A DNA stretch of 64,000 nt, taken from the NCBI RefSeq assembly GCF_004833285.1, contig NZ_STFG01000001.1, positions 186,001 through 250,000 on the forward strand, given 5' to 3'. The stretch is from Lampropedia puyangensis (GTDB lineage Bacteria > Pseudomonadota > Gammaproteobacteria > Burkholderiales > Burkholderiaceae_C). The notes beneath the pieces are model-generated. The model was not told where the DNA came from. It did no database searches and saw only the letters and a program-made list of their open reading frames with translations. Made by a program: the position numbers and the translations under genes. Shown here one piece after another: positions 1-7,254 of the stretch (positions are counted from its first letter, which is position 1; every line of letters begins with the position of its first letter).

Positions 1-2150
1 CGCTTGCCTTCTTCGCTGGGGGTGAGCGGACTGCTTTTGATCGTGCGCGCATCGGTGTAAGCGTAAGCGCCAATCAAGTTAGCATGGCGTCCTAGCCTGG
101 TGCGCGCTTCCAATTCGAAGCCGCGTGAGCGTACCTTACCCATCTGCACACTGAAGCTGCTGTCAAATGGATCAGACACTGTGACATTTGTCTGGGTAAG
201 TTGGTAGACCGCCGCTGTGATCAGGGTGTCCGAACCTGTAGGCTGGTAACGCACGCCTGCCTCGTATTGCTCACCCTCAGTCGGTTTGAAACGTGCACCT
301 GTGCGATCCGAGCCGGTCTGAGGCTGGAACGATTGGCTAAAACCCACGAATGGCGCTAGGCCATTTGGAGCCAAATACACGACGCCTAGGCGACCACTGA
401 ATTTACTAGACTTCTCGTTGTCCGCCTCTATAGCGCCAGTGAGCGGGTTGTAATTGTCAAAGCGCACATAGTCTTGTCGGCCGCCGACCATAACGACCCA
501 GCGGTCACCCATTTTCATCTGGTCCTGGACATACAAGCCTGTCTGCTTGGTATTGCGTTGGCCCCAATTGTCATCCGAGCGTCGTTGCGCGCCAATGGGA
601 CTACCGTATACAGGGGAGAAGATATCCAGGTCCGGTAAATCGTAGTGGTAATACTGGTCGTTCCAAGTGATACGTGAATAATCCAATCCTGCAATTGCCG
701 TGTGTTGCACGGCACCAGTTTGCAGCGTGTATTGCAAAGACGTGTCCATGGTCACGCCTTTGGATGTCTGGAAGCGTTCATGTCCACGGCGCGTAATAGT
801 GCGCTGATCACTGGTGAAACCATAATAGTTTCTTGCCCAAGCCTCACGCCGATGAATATTGCCCTGGTAATAGCGCAGACCATGGCGCAGCTTAAGGTCG
901 TCACTAAAATCATGCTCGAGCAGATAGCCGGCCACTTTGCGGTTTACTTTGAACGTATCAAAGCCAGGCTCGCCGATGAAGCGGCGCGTCGGAATCTCAC
1001 CATGCGAGCTGGGCAGCAGAGTGCCGTAAAGCGGGGTTCCTGCCGTATAGATGGTGGCATCGTGCTGGAATTCAGCGCGCAGAGTGAGTGAGGTGACCGC
1101 GCTGGGCCGCCAACGCAGCGCCCCAGCTAGGTACTTCCGGTCATCGTTGATGTAGTCCTGCGCTGTATCGCTTTTGCGCAGCACAGTAGTCAAACGGTAC
1201 GACCAGGCTTCGTCCTCGGTCAGGGCGCCGCCAAAGTCGGCCGACAGTTGCCTGCGCTTAAAGCTGCCCACGTCCAGGCCGATTTCGTGCAGCGGCTCGG
1301 TGGTGGGTTGTTTGCTAACGGCATTGATCAGCCCGCCAGGAGGCAAAGATCCATACAGCGTAGAGGCCGCCCCCTTGAGCACTTCAACACGCTCTAGTCC
1401 GTAAGGCTCCATCTGTCCGTCGTAGATTCCTACCTGGTAACGCATGCCGTCCAGATACGGTTGAGTGCTGGTAAAGCCTCGCACCACGAATTCGTCTACG
1501 ACGCGATCCACCCAGGCTGACCGACTGATGCCGGCTGTGTAGGCCAGCGTCTCCGCGATATCACGTGGCTTGAGCAGTTCGATCTGCTCAGCCGGAATCA
1601 CCGAAATCGATTGCGGAGTTTCAATGATTGGCGTATCGGTCTTTGATCCAGTCGCACTGCGCTTGGCGACAAGGCCACCGACTGGACCGGTGGCGGTCTC
1701 TTGGTTGGGTTGGACGGTTACGGTCACCATCTCAAGAGTGGCAGGTGCAGCCTGTGGATTAGCCACAGGTGCTGCTTTCAGTGTGAATGCATCCGGCTGC
1801 GACTGAACGAGCACGATGCCCGTGCCCGCAAGCAACTGGTCAAGCGCCTGCCGGGGTGTCAAGGAGCCCCGCACGGCTGGCGCAGAACGGCCGGCCACCG
1901 TTGCTTGATCAAATAAAACCTGCTGCCTAGCTTGCTGTGAGAATAAGCGCAACGCGCCAGCCAACGGCTGGGCGGGAATGTCAAAGGCCACCGCTTGTTG
2001 GGCATGCGTTGGCGCAGCCATCGTGGCGACAGCCACCGCTACCCACCATGCAGCCGCAGTCGGCATCCAACCACGCGCACTGCGCCGGTGAATGTTTCCT
2101 GCCAATGCGCCACCGGCGATGGCACCCTTCAGTTGTATCTTTCCTCGCAT
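1..2150 (-). CDS. FecA-like TonB-dependent siderophore receptor, 3' end outside window
   Basis: Outer-membrane receptor importing a ferric siderophore with TonB energy and able to signal to FecR. The frame is open on the minus strand from the ATG at 2150 to the window edge, so the C-terminal barrel is missing. The N-terminus has a long signal region ending near THAQQ, then a secretin/TonB short N-terminal (STN) signalling domain (AFDIPAQPLAGALRLFSQQA... ending near DAFTLKAA), then the plug (ETPQSISVIPAEQI, VEVLKGAASTLYG, PPGGLINAVSK), then barrel strands (NGLAPFVGFSQSFQPQ). The STN domain is what separates transducer receptors from plain importers, which fits its place downstream of fecI and fecR. 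It is most like ferrichrome/ferrioxamine-type receptors by the plug wording; the ligand is not readable. Confidence 0.9.
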   Translation of the reverse strand, partial: MRGKIQLKGAIAGGALAGNIHRRSARGWMPTAAAWWVAVAVATMAAPTHAQQAVAFDIPAQPLAGALRLFSQQARQQVLFDQATVAGRSAPAVRGSLTPRQALDQLLAGTGIVLVQSQPDAFTLKAAPVANPQAAPATLEMVTVTVQPNQETATGPVGGLVAKRSATGSKTDTPIIETPQSISVIPAEQIELLKPRDIAETLAYTAGISRSAWVDRVVDEFVVRGFTSTQPYLDGMRYQVGIYDGQMEPYGLERVEVLKGAASTLYGSLPPGGLINAVSKQPTTEPLHEIGLDVGSFKRRQLSADFGGALTEDEAWSYRLTTVLRKSDTAQDYINDDRKYLAGALRWRPSAVTSLTLRAEFQHDATIYTAGTPLYGTLLPSSHGEIPTRRFIGEPGFDTFKVNRKVAGYLLEHDFSDDLKLRHGLRYYQGNIHRREAWARNYYGFTSDQRTITRRGHERFQTSKGVTMDTSLQYTLQTGAVQHTAIAGLDYSRITWNDQYYHYDLPDLDIFSPVYGSPIGAQRRSDDNWGQRNTKQTGLYVQDQMKMGDRWVVMVGGRQDYVRFDNYNPLTGAIEADNEKSSKFSGRLGVVYLAPNGLAPFVGFSQSFQPQTGSDRTGARFKPTEGEQYEAGVRYQPTGSDTLITAAVYQLTQTNVTVSDPFDSSFSVQMGKVRSRGFELEARTRLGRHANLIGAYAYTDARTIKSSPLTPSEEGK

Positions 2151-2524
2151 GTCCAAATCCTACGTTTCCGTCTTTGATACCCGCTTGTGCGGAAAGCGCT
2201 GCGCTGCGGTTCGTCAGAATGGGATGAGAGGATCAGGCAGGCGTAGCGCCACGGCTTGCGCGGCTAAGCCGCTAAGAAAGCTCAGACCACAACAGTGGAG
2301 TGCTGTAGAGCCTGCTTCAAGCAAGAAGCCAGAAACATCAGCGTTTGACAAACCGCACGCGCTTAGCGCGCTCGGTGTGGTTGTTGGCTGATCTGCTTCG
2401 GGCAGGAATTGGCTGGCAACCTGAGAGCAAGAAAAAACTAGCCCCTAGATACATCAACCGTTGCCGCAGTAAAAGTGAGAACGTCGAATATTTCTTTTTT
2501 TTGATTTATTTGAATTTAGTTGAA
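2151..2524. other. Non-coding gap between fecR and fecA
   Basis: No gene is supported in these 374 bases. They should contain the FecI-dependent promoter of the receptor gene, but no -35/-10 pair could be assigned. Two short palindromes are visible: GCGGC-TAA-GCCGC at 2260-2272, and a cgcgcttagcgcg element near 2359-2371. Neither is followed by a T-run in the direction of transcription, so they are not convincing terminators. Confidence 0.4.
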
Positions 2525-3577
2525 TCAACCACGTGGGGAGATACGCCATCCGCCCCTCGCAGACTTATTCACCCGAACGGGCAGCAAGTCTGGCAGCGCA
2601 CGCAGAAAGGCCGCAGGAGAGCTGGTGATGACCATGCCGGAGACGGGGAGCTTGCCCAGTTTTTCACCTTCGACGACGACGGGCTCGCCCAAGTAACGTG
2701 CAAGATCGGCCGCCACGTCAGCGAGTGGCGTCTGCTCGTACACCAGTTGGCCGTTGCGCCAGTCACCCACGGTACCGGCCGGAGCGGCAACGGCGGTGTG
2801 CTGGCCTGTGGCAGGATCGATGCTGACGCCTGCACCTGCGGAAAGCAGTAATGTACGCGCGGTCTCGCGTGTCCGGTCAGGACGTACTTCGACCTTGCCC
2901 TCCAACACCTTGACGACGAGTCGAGGCGGTGCGGCGCGCACGTTGAAGGCGGTCCCCACTACGCGTACTTGGCTGGAGCCACTGTCTACGGTAAAGGGGC
3001 GGCGCGCATCTGGGGCAACGCGAAAGAATGCCTCTCCGGCTGTGAGTGTGGTCTCACGGTGCCGGGGGTAGTAGCGAATCCTTAGACTGGTGCTGAAGTT
3101 GAGCGCAATACGGCTGCCATCGGGCAGATCGACTTCACGCGTCTCAGCGGGACCGGTGGCAATGTTCAGCTCATAGGAAGCGTGGTTATCCCACCAGTAC
3201 CAACTGCTGCTAGTTACCAGCAAAACACTGAGCAACGCCGGCACTAGCGCACGGCGCCCGAAGCGCCATGACGCGGTGCTTGGCTTGGCAAGCGAAGTTG
3301 CCACTGCGCTTTTGTCGGCGCTTTTCTGTCTGTCAGGCGCAACGCGATCGGCCGTTGCTTGAGGTGGTACATCTGAGGCCAGCCGCGGACGTGTAATTTG
3401 TCGCAGCTCAATTGACATGCGTCCCAGATCCTCAAAGATGCCGCGGTTGACGTAGTTGTTCAGCCAAATGTTGAGTTCGTGCTCGTCTGTACCGGTCCAG
3501 CCAGGCTCGCGTCGTCGCACAAAGTAATCTGCAGCCCTTTGGTGCCGCTGTGCCAGTTCAGGGGTCAGTTTCGTCAT
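2525..3577 (-). CDS. fecR: FecR-family anti-sigma/sigma regulator (first module)
   Basis: Inner-membrane protein that receives the signal from the receptor's STN domain and controls the ECF sigma factor encoded just upstream. The 350-residue length is normal. Residues ~8-50 form the cytoplasmic DUF4880 region (RHQRAADYFVRRREPGW), ~108-126 a single hydrophobic segment (LVPALLSVLLVTSSSWYWW), and ~135-235 the periplasmic FecR domain (TREVDLPDGSRIALNFSTSL, AGEAFFRVAPD). The start ATG overlaps the fecI stop by four bases (ATGA), indicating translational coupling. Family assignment is secure. Whether it acts mainly as an activator or an inhibitor of its sigma factor cannot be told. Confidence 0.9.
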   Translation of the reverse strand: MTKLTPELAQRHQRAADYFVRRREPGWTGTDEHELNIWLNNYVNRGIFEDLGRMSIELRQITRPRLASDVPPQATADRVAPDRQKSADKSAVATSLAKPSTASWRFGRRALVPALLSVLLVTSSSWYWWDNHASYELNIATGPAETREVDLPDGSRIALNFSTSLRIRYYPRHRETTLTAGEAFFRVAPDARRPFTVDSGSSQVRVVGTAFNVRAAPPRLVVKVLEGKVEVRPDRTRETARTLLLSAGAGVSIDPATGQHTAVAAPAGTVGDWRNGQLVYEQTPLADVAADLARYLGEPVVVEGEKLGKLPVSGMVITSSPAAFLRALPDLLPVRVNKSARGGWRISPRG

Positions 3578-4200
3578 GGGGTCTCATTCCCCTGAAGTGC
3601 TTGCAACGCTTGGGCGATCTTCATTTCTTCGGGGGTGCGGTATTGCACGCGCATCTGGCAATAAGCATAGGCCAGCGTGACATGGTTGTATACCATGCGG
3701 CGTGTGATGCCCATGCGCTCGGCCACCTCGGTCTGCGTCAATCCGTCGATGGCGTGCAGCACAAAAGCCTCGCGGCGTCGTTCGGGCAGTTCTGCCAGTG
3801 CTTCTTCCATGCGGCTCAGTCGCTGGCGATGTTCAGCGCGGTACAGCGGCTCGGTAGACTCGTCAGCCGCCAGTTCTTCGGCGATTTCTGTATGCTGGTC
3901 TAGCGAGACAGCTTCCACGCTTTCGCGCCGTGCGCTTTGCTGCCAAGCGGTGTGAGACACGTTGCGCGCGGCCACATGCAGGTAAGCAGCCTCTTCGTCG
4001 TGAGGAAGTTGCTTTCCTGATGCCGCATAACGCAGAAACACTTCTTGCACGCCGTCTTCGGCATCTTCCTTGCGCTGCATGCTGCGCCCTAAAAAACGCT
4101 TTAACGGCGCACGCAGCCGAAGGTAGGTACGTGCCAGCACACTTGGCGCTGGGAGCTCATTGTCTGGTGGAGCACTGCTATTTGAAACGCGTGCATTCAT
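3574..4200 (-). CDS. fecI: FecI-like ECF sigma factor (first module)
   Basis: Extracytoplasmic-function sigma factor of the iron-starvation group, expected to direct RNA polymerase to the downstream fecA promoter. Sigma2 is at roughly residues 20-85 (EDAEDGVQEVFLRYA), and sigma4 at ~130-190 (LAELPERRREAFVLHAIDGL, then the helix-turn-helix TQTEVAERMGITRRMVYNHV). The frame is open to 4254, but ATG at 4200 (MNARVSNSS) is preferred because it gives the usual family length and has a GGAG about 12 bases upstream. It overlaps fecR by four bases. The order fecI-fecR-fecA on one strand is the classic cell-surface signalling arrangement. Confidence 0.88.
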   Translation of the reverse strand: MNARVSNSSAPPDNELPAPSVLARTYLRLRAPLKRFLGRSMQRKEDAEDGVQEVFLRYAASGKQLPHDEEAAYLHVAARNVSHTAWQQSARRESVEAVSLDQHTEIAEELAADESTEPLYRAEHRQRLSRMEEALAELPERRREAFVLHAIDGLTQTEVAERMGITRRMVYNHVTLAYAYCQMRVQYRTPEEMKIAQALQALQGNETP

Positions 4201-4586
4201 GGAGCACAGCTCCGGCTTCCATACCAAGGCGTATCTAAAGTGATGCGCAGACACGCAGAGGAAATCAATGAAAATAGCACGGCTTGAAGCGATCTGCTTA
4301 CGCTCCGGATTGGCGAGCCCTGAGCGCTGCTGGGTGGCGAAGGGAGGAACCGTGCTACTTGCGGAGTTTGGGCGGCATGTTGTAATTGGCGCGCATTATA
4401 TCGAGCTTAAGTCCGATATGGTTGACAGTCGCACTACACATGAGGCTCATGTATAGCTAAGCAACTGATAGTCTAAGAACTGAATCGGTCTGTATTTCCT
4501 AGGCACTGTTCGCTATCCTGATTCGACGTTTCTTTTGACATTGATCAGTGCACGCGCTTTTCTGTTACTTGCCGTAGTTTTCCCAA
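4201..4586. other. Upstream region of fecI with a candidate promoter and palindrome
   Basis: No gene is supported; the short plus-strand frame at 4268-4456 has no recognisable content. On the minus strand a perfect TATAAT lies at 4400-4395, about 195 bases before fecI. Upstream of it is an inverted repeat ACATGAG-G-CTCATGT at 4438-4452. No good -35 was found 16-18 bases from the TATAAT, and no Fur box is evident. Confidence 0.35.
4438..4452. promoter_or_regulatory. 7-1-7 inverted repeat upstream of fecI
   Basis: ACATGAG at 4438-4444 and CTCATGT at 4446-4452 are perfect inverted arms around a single G. The symmetry resumes with two further pairs (TA/TA) after one mismatch on each side. It lies about 38 bases upstream of a minus-strand TATAAT, a typical place for an activator or repressor site. 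The sequence does not match Fur; the binding protein is unknown. Confidence 0.35.
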
Positions 4587-4910
4587 TCAAAGAACGGCCT
4601 CCAGACCTTTTCGATCCAGAAGACTCAGCAGTTTGAGTGAAGGGCCGCTGGGCTGTTTATCCCCTTGCTCCCACTTCCGGATAGTCGAAACGCTGGTATT
4701 AAGCACTGAGGCCAGCACGGTCTGGCTGAGCTTGAGCTTCTCGCGCATGGCTCGAATCTCGTTGCTGTTGTATGGTGGGATCGGCTCCAGGCAGAGTGCG
4801 TCGTACTGATTCATCTGACGTTTGGTGATGAGACCTTGGCGGTGCAGATCACCTGCCGTCTCGTGTACAGCAGACAGAATGGAGCTTTTCACCTTGGTCT
4901 TACTGGTCAT
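4587..4910 (-). CDS. HigA-type antitoxin, XRE helix-turn-helix protein
   Basis: Antitoxin and autorepressor of a type II toxin-antitoxin pair. The 107-residue protein has an N-terminal segment (HETAGDLHRQGLITKRQMNQYDALC) typical of HigA-2 antitoxins paired with RelE/HigB toxins, then an XRE DNA-binding domain at ~53-100 (REKLKLSQTVLASVLNTSVSTIRKWEQGDKQP, written here as its visible core LSQTVLASVLNTSVSTIRKW). It overlaps the toxin frame by eleven bases, toxin first, the usual order in this family. The gene looks intact although its partner is truncated, so it may persist as a free repressor or be decaying. Confidence 0.8.
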   Translation of the reverse strand: MTSKTKVKSSILSAVHETAGDLHRQGLITKRQMNQYDALCLEPIPPYNSNEIRAMREKLKLSQTVLASVLNTSVSTIRKWEQGDKQPSGPSLKLLSLLDRKGLEAVL

Positions 4911-5127
4911 GGCAGATTTCCTGTAATGATCCGTCCTCGACGGCCTTGTTCAATTGTGGTGATGTCAGTTGTAGCAAATCGGCAGCCAAGGCTTGCAGGG
5001 CATCCAACTCAGTTTCGTTGATATTGGCCCTGACATTCTTTGCGAAACCAAATACAAAGAACCAGAGATCCCCTTTGAATCGCCCCGGATTTCGAGGAGG
5101 CTCAACACTCTGAGAGGATTGAGTCAT
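4900..5127 (-). pseudogene. RelE/HigB-family toxin, C-terminal remnant
   Basis: The last ~55 residues match the end of the RelE/HigB toxin family that pairs with this kind of HigA: GDLWFFVFGFAKN, then ETELDALQALAADLL, then LNKAVEDGSLQEICHD. Full members are about 110-120 residues. Here the frame is only 75 residues from the ATG at 5127, and the upstream frame is closed by TAG codons near 5170. The N-terminal half that carries the core of the RNase fold (an RxGxGxSGGxR-like stretch in relatives) is replaced by unrelated residues (TQSSQSVEPPRNPGRFK). It is probably a non-functional scar, left by a deletion or recombination between the two fec modules. Confidence 0.7.
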
Positions 5128-5214
5128 GAAGAAATCAAATAAGTTCTCACCCGTGGTGCGTGAGCGCGCACTCTAAGCGGTTGCTTGCTACACCTAGGAC
5201 TAAATCGAAGAGTC

Positions 5215-6228
5215 TCACAGCGCCCCCACACTCCACCACCAAGGCAGGGTCTTCGTTACCCGAATGGGTAGTACACGTTCTAGCATTTGCAAGGTTTTTT
5301 GCGTGTCGACCAAAGGGTAGCTGCCGAGTACGGGCAGGTCTGCGACTTCAGGGGCCAAGCTGATGTGTCCGGATTGATGACGGCGCAGTTCAGTGATGAG
5401 TTCGTGTAGCGGGGTGCGTTGGGCGATGAAGATTTGGCGCGACCATGCTTGGCGGTTAGGGTCTGCAGCTTGCGGGGGGGCGATGTGTGTGGCGTTGAAA
5501 TGCGTTTGCGTGCCTGCCGATACGATGCTGCGCTCAGCGTTGCTGCTTGTGGTGATTTGCACGGCGTGCTCAAACACCGCGAGTTGGCTTTGCGATTCGC
5601 CCAAGCGTACGCTAAAGCGGGTGCCCATGGCTTGCATTTGGCCATGTGGGGTTTGCACGATGAATGGGTGAATGGTTTTATCTTCGACAGCGCTTGTGCC
5701 GTGGCCTTTTTCTTTCGCGTGGCCGGTTTGCACCAGTATTTCCCCGCGCAGCAGGTGGATGAGGCGCTGCTGTGCATCGAATGTCACTTCAATGGCGCTG
5801 GAACTGCTGAGCCAGAGGTGGGTTCCGTCTTCCAAGGCGATTTCGCGCACTTCGCCGGTGGTGGTGTAATGGTCTGCATTCCATGCCAGAACAGCATCGC
5901 CGATGCCAGTAAAGTGCCAAGTGGCCCAACCCAGGACACTGCTGCCTCCTGCCATGAGCAATGCGCCAAGGAGTTGGCGGCGTTGCAGGCGTGCACTGGT
6001 GCGGTTGACGCTGTCGATAGCTTGTGCACTGGTGTGGGCATGGGGGCCATGAAGACTGCTAAAGCGCTGGCTGACTTGCAGCGCATAGTTCCAGGCGAGC
6101 TGGTGTTCCTCTGAGGCATTCAACCAGTTCTGCCAGCGTTGCTGGTCGTTTGCGCTTGCGCATCCCGATTGCAGCAAAACATACCAGTCTGCGGCCTGTT
6201 CCAAGGCCTGATCGCTGGGTGCGTTCAT
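5215..6228 (-). CDS. FecR-family regulator (second module)
   Basis: Membrane anti-sigma/sigma regulator of 337 residues. The N-terminal DUF4880 part is at ~8-50 (QALEQAADWYVLLQSGCAS, WQNWLNASEEHQLAW). A hydrophobic stretch lies at ~82-107 (QLLGALLMAGGSSVLGWATW), and the periplasmic FecR domain follows at ~120-215 (REIALEDGTHLWLSSSSAIEV, RGEILVQTGH, MGTRFSVRL). The C-terminal part resembles the DUF4974-like tail (LPVLGSYPLVDTQKTLQML). It overlaps its sigma gene by four bases. Unlike the first module, no receptor gene follows: the next frame is the toxin remnant. It shares little wording with the first FecR beyond the domain, so the two modules are not a recent duplication. Confidence 0.88.
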   Translation of the reverse strand: MNAPSDQALEQAADWYVLLQSGCASANDQQRWQNWLNASEEHQLAWNYALQVSQRFSSLHGPHAHTSAQAIDSVNRTSARLQRRQLLGALLMAGGSSVLGWATWHFTGIGDAVLAWNADHYTTTGEVREIALEDGTHLWLSSSSAIEVTFDAQQRLIHLLRGEILVQTGHAKEKGHGTSAVEDKTIHPFIVQTPHGQMQAMGTRFSVRLGESQSQLAVFEHAVQITTSSNAERSIVSAGTQTHFNATHIAPPQAADPNRQAWSRQIFIAQRTPLHELITELRRHQSGHISLAPEVADLPVLGSYPLVDTQKTLQMLERVLPIRVTKTLPWWWSVGAL

Positions 6229-6848
6229 GGCTGCACCAGTTCAATTGCAGGGTCGGTGCACAGGCTATGTGGTGTTGCAATGAGGGGGGAGGGTGTGCAC
6301 TGGGAATGGGGGTGCTGCGTCAGGCTGAGTTCCAGTTTCATGCAGTGCAGCATGGCTTGTGCTTGGTACTTGCGCACCATGCGGGTGCTGATGCCCATGT
6401 CGGAAGCGATATCCGCTTCGTTCATTTCGCAGACCATTTTGAGCATGAAAACACGGCTGACTTTGGCGGGCAGGCTGCGCAGCATGGCATCCAATTCGCA
6501 CAGAGTCTGCATGACTTCGACTTGGTGCTGTGCAGATGGGGCGTAGGATTCTGGCGCGTTGGCCAAGGCCTCCAACCACGCCTGCTCGAGCTGGCGGCGG
6601 CGCCATAAATCGGTGGCAAGATTTTGCGCTACGGCTTTGAGATAGGCCCGCGCTTTGGCGGCATTGTCCAATTGCAGTAACGGTTTGTTGATCAGGCGCA
6701 CAAACACATCTTGCGCTAAATCGGCGGCATCCGCCGCATCACCTAAGCGGCGTCGCAGCCAAGCATTGAGCCACGGATGGTGGGCGCAATAAAGCAGCGC
6801 CAGTGGTTCGCTGGCTGCGGTGGGGCGAAGTGGGGCTGGCGCATTCAC
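6225..6848 (-). CDS. FecI-like ECF sigma factor (second module)
   Basis: Iron-starvation ECF sigma factor. Sigma2 begins at LYCAHHPWLNAWLRRRLG and includes DAADLAQDVFVRLI; sigma4 includes LRSLPAKVSRVFMLKMVCEM and the recognition helix region NEADIASDMGISTRMVRKYQ. The frame is open to a TTG at 6872, but that codon abuts the Fur box. The GTG at 6848 (MNAPAPLRP) leaves room for a promoter and has a GCAGG a few bases upstream, so it is preferred with moderate certainty. The tail after residue ~180 is longer than usual and unrelated to sigma domains. It is expected to be derepressed when iron is low. Its target receptor is not in the downstream position. Confidence 0.85.
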   Translation of the reverse strand: MNAPAPLRPTAASEPLALLYCAHHPWLNAWLRRRLGDAADAADLAQDVFVRLINKPLLQLDNAAKARAYLKAVAQNLATDLWRRRQLEQAWLEALANAPESYAPSAQHQVEVMQTLCELDAMLRSLPAKVSRVFMLKMVCEMNEADIASDMGISTRMVRKYQAQAMLHCMKLELSLTQHPHSQCTPSPLIATPHSLCTDPAIELVQP

Positions 6849-6876
6849 GGGCCTGCATTGTACTGACTTCAAACAT

Positions 6877-6897
6877 GATTGAAAATAATTCTCACTC
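6877..6897 (-). promoter_or_regulatory. Fur box upstream of the second fecI
   Basis: Read on the minus strand the site is TGAGAAT-T-ATTTTCA, one mismatch from a perfect 7-1-7 palindrome of the form TGAGAATnATTCTCA used by proteobacterial Fur. It lies about 30 bases before the GTG start of the sigma gene and about 65 bases after the DUF3325 stop, so it should control fecI-fecR specifically. Confidence 0.72.
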
Positions 6898-6963
6898 AGT
6901 TGTGTGCCAGAGGGCTGAGGGTTCGACAGCCGTTGGTTGAGCGCAATTCAGTGTTCACCACGC

Positions 6964-7254
6964 TTATTGGAAAATTTTCAGCATGTGCTTGGGCAGGTAG
7001 GTTAGGCTCAAACCTAAAGTGATGGCACTGAGTGTGAGCAGCCCGAGCCAAGCGGCAATGGCCACGGAAGGGCTCCAATGCAACCAACAAGGCACTGCAG
7101 AGGCTATCAACAGCAGCCAGCCAGCTATGCGCCATGCACGGAGTTTGGTGGCTGGCCATTCCGTGGCGACAAAGTCTGCATGGTGGCGCTGCATAGACAA
7201 AGCGATGACCGTCCATGCGGCCAAGCTGAGAATAAAGCTGCAAATGGGTGTCAT
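6964..7254 (-). CDS. DUF3325 small membrane protein, iron-uptake associated
   Basis: A 96-residue protein with about three hydrophobic helices (FILSLAAWTVIALSM, AGWLLLIASAVPCWL, AAWLGLLTLSAITLGLSL) and the family core RHHADFV...ATEWPATKLRAWRIAG. DUF3325 proteins are regularly found next to PepSY membrane proteins and DUF3649 proteins in Burkholderiales iron operons, as here. Its ATG overlaps the PepSY gene stop by four bases, so it is the last gene of the same transcript. Biochemical function is unknown; a role as a partner subunit of the PepSY protein is an inference from context only. Confidence 0.8.
   Translation of the reverse strand: MTPICSFILSLAAWTVIALSMQRHHADFVATEWPATKLRAWRIAGWLLLIASAVPCWLHWSPSVAIAAWLGLLTLSAITLGLSLTYLPKHMLKIFQ

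Noticed and set aside
2345-2851. Plus-strand frame overlapping the end of fecR
   Set aside because: It is antisense to well-conserved FecR coding sequence and has no recognisable content.
4268-4456. Plus-strand frame of 62 codons upstream of fecI
   Set aside because: No domain, no Shine-Dalgarno and it spans the promoter-like region; probably chance.
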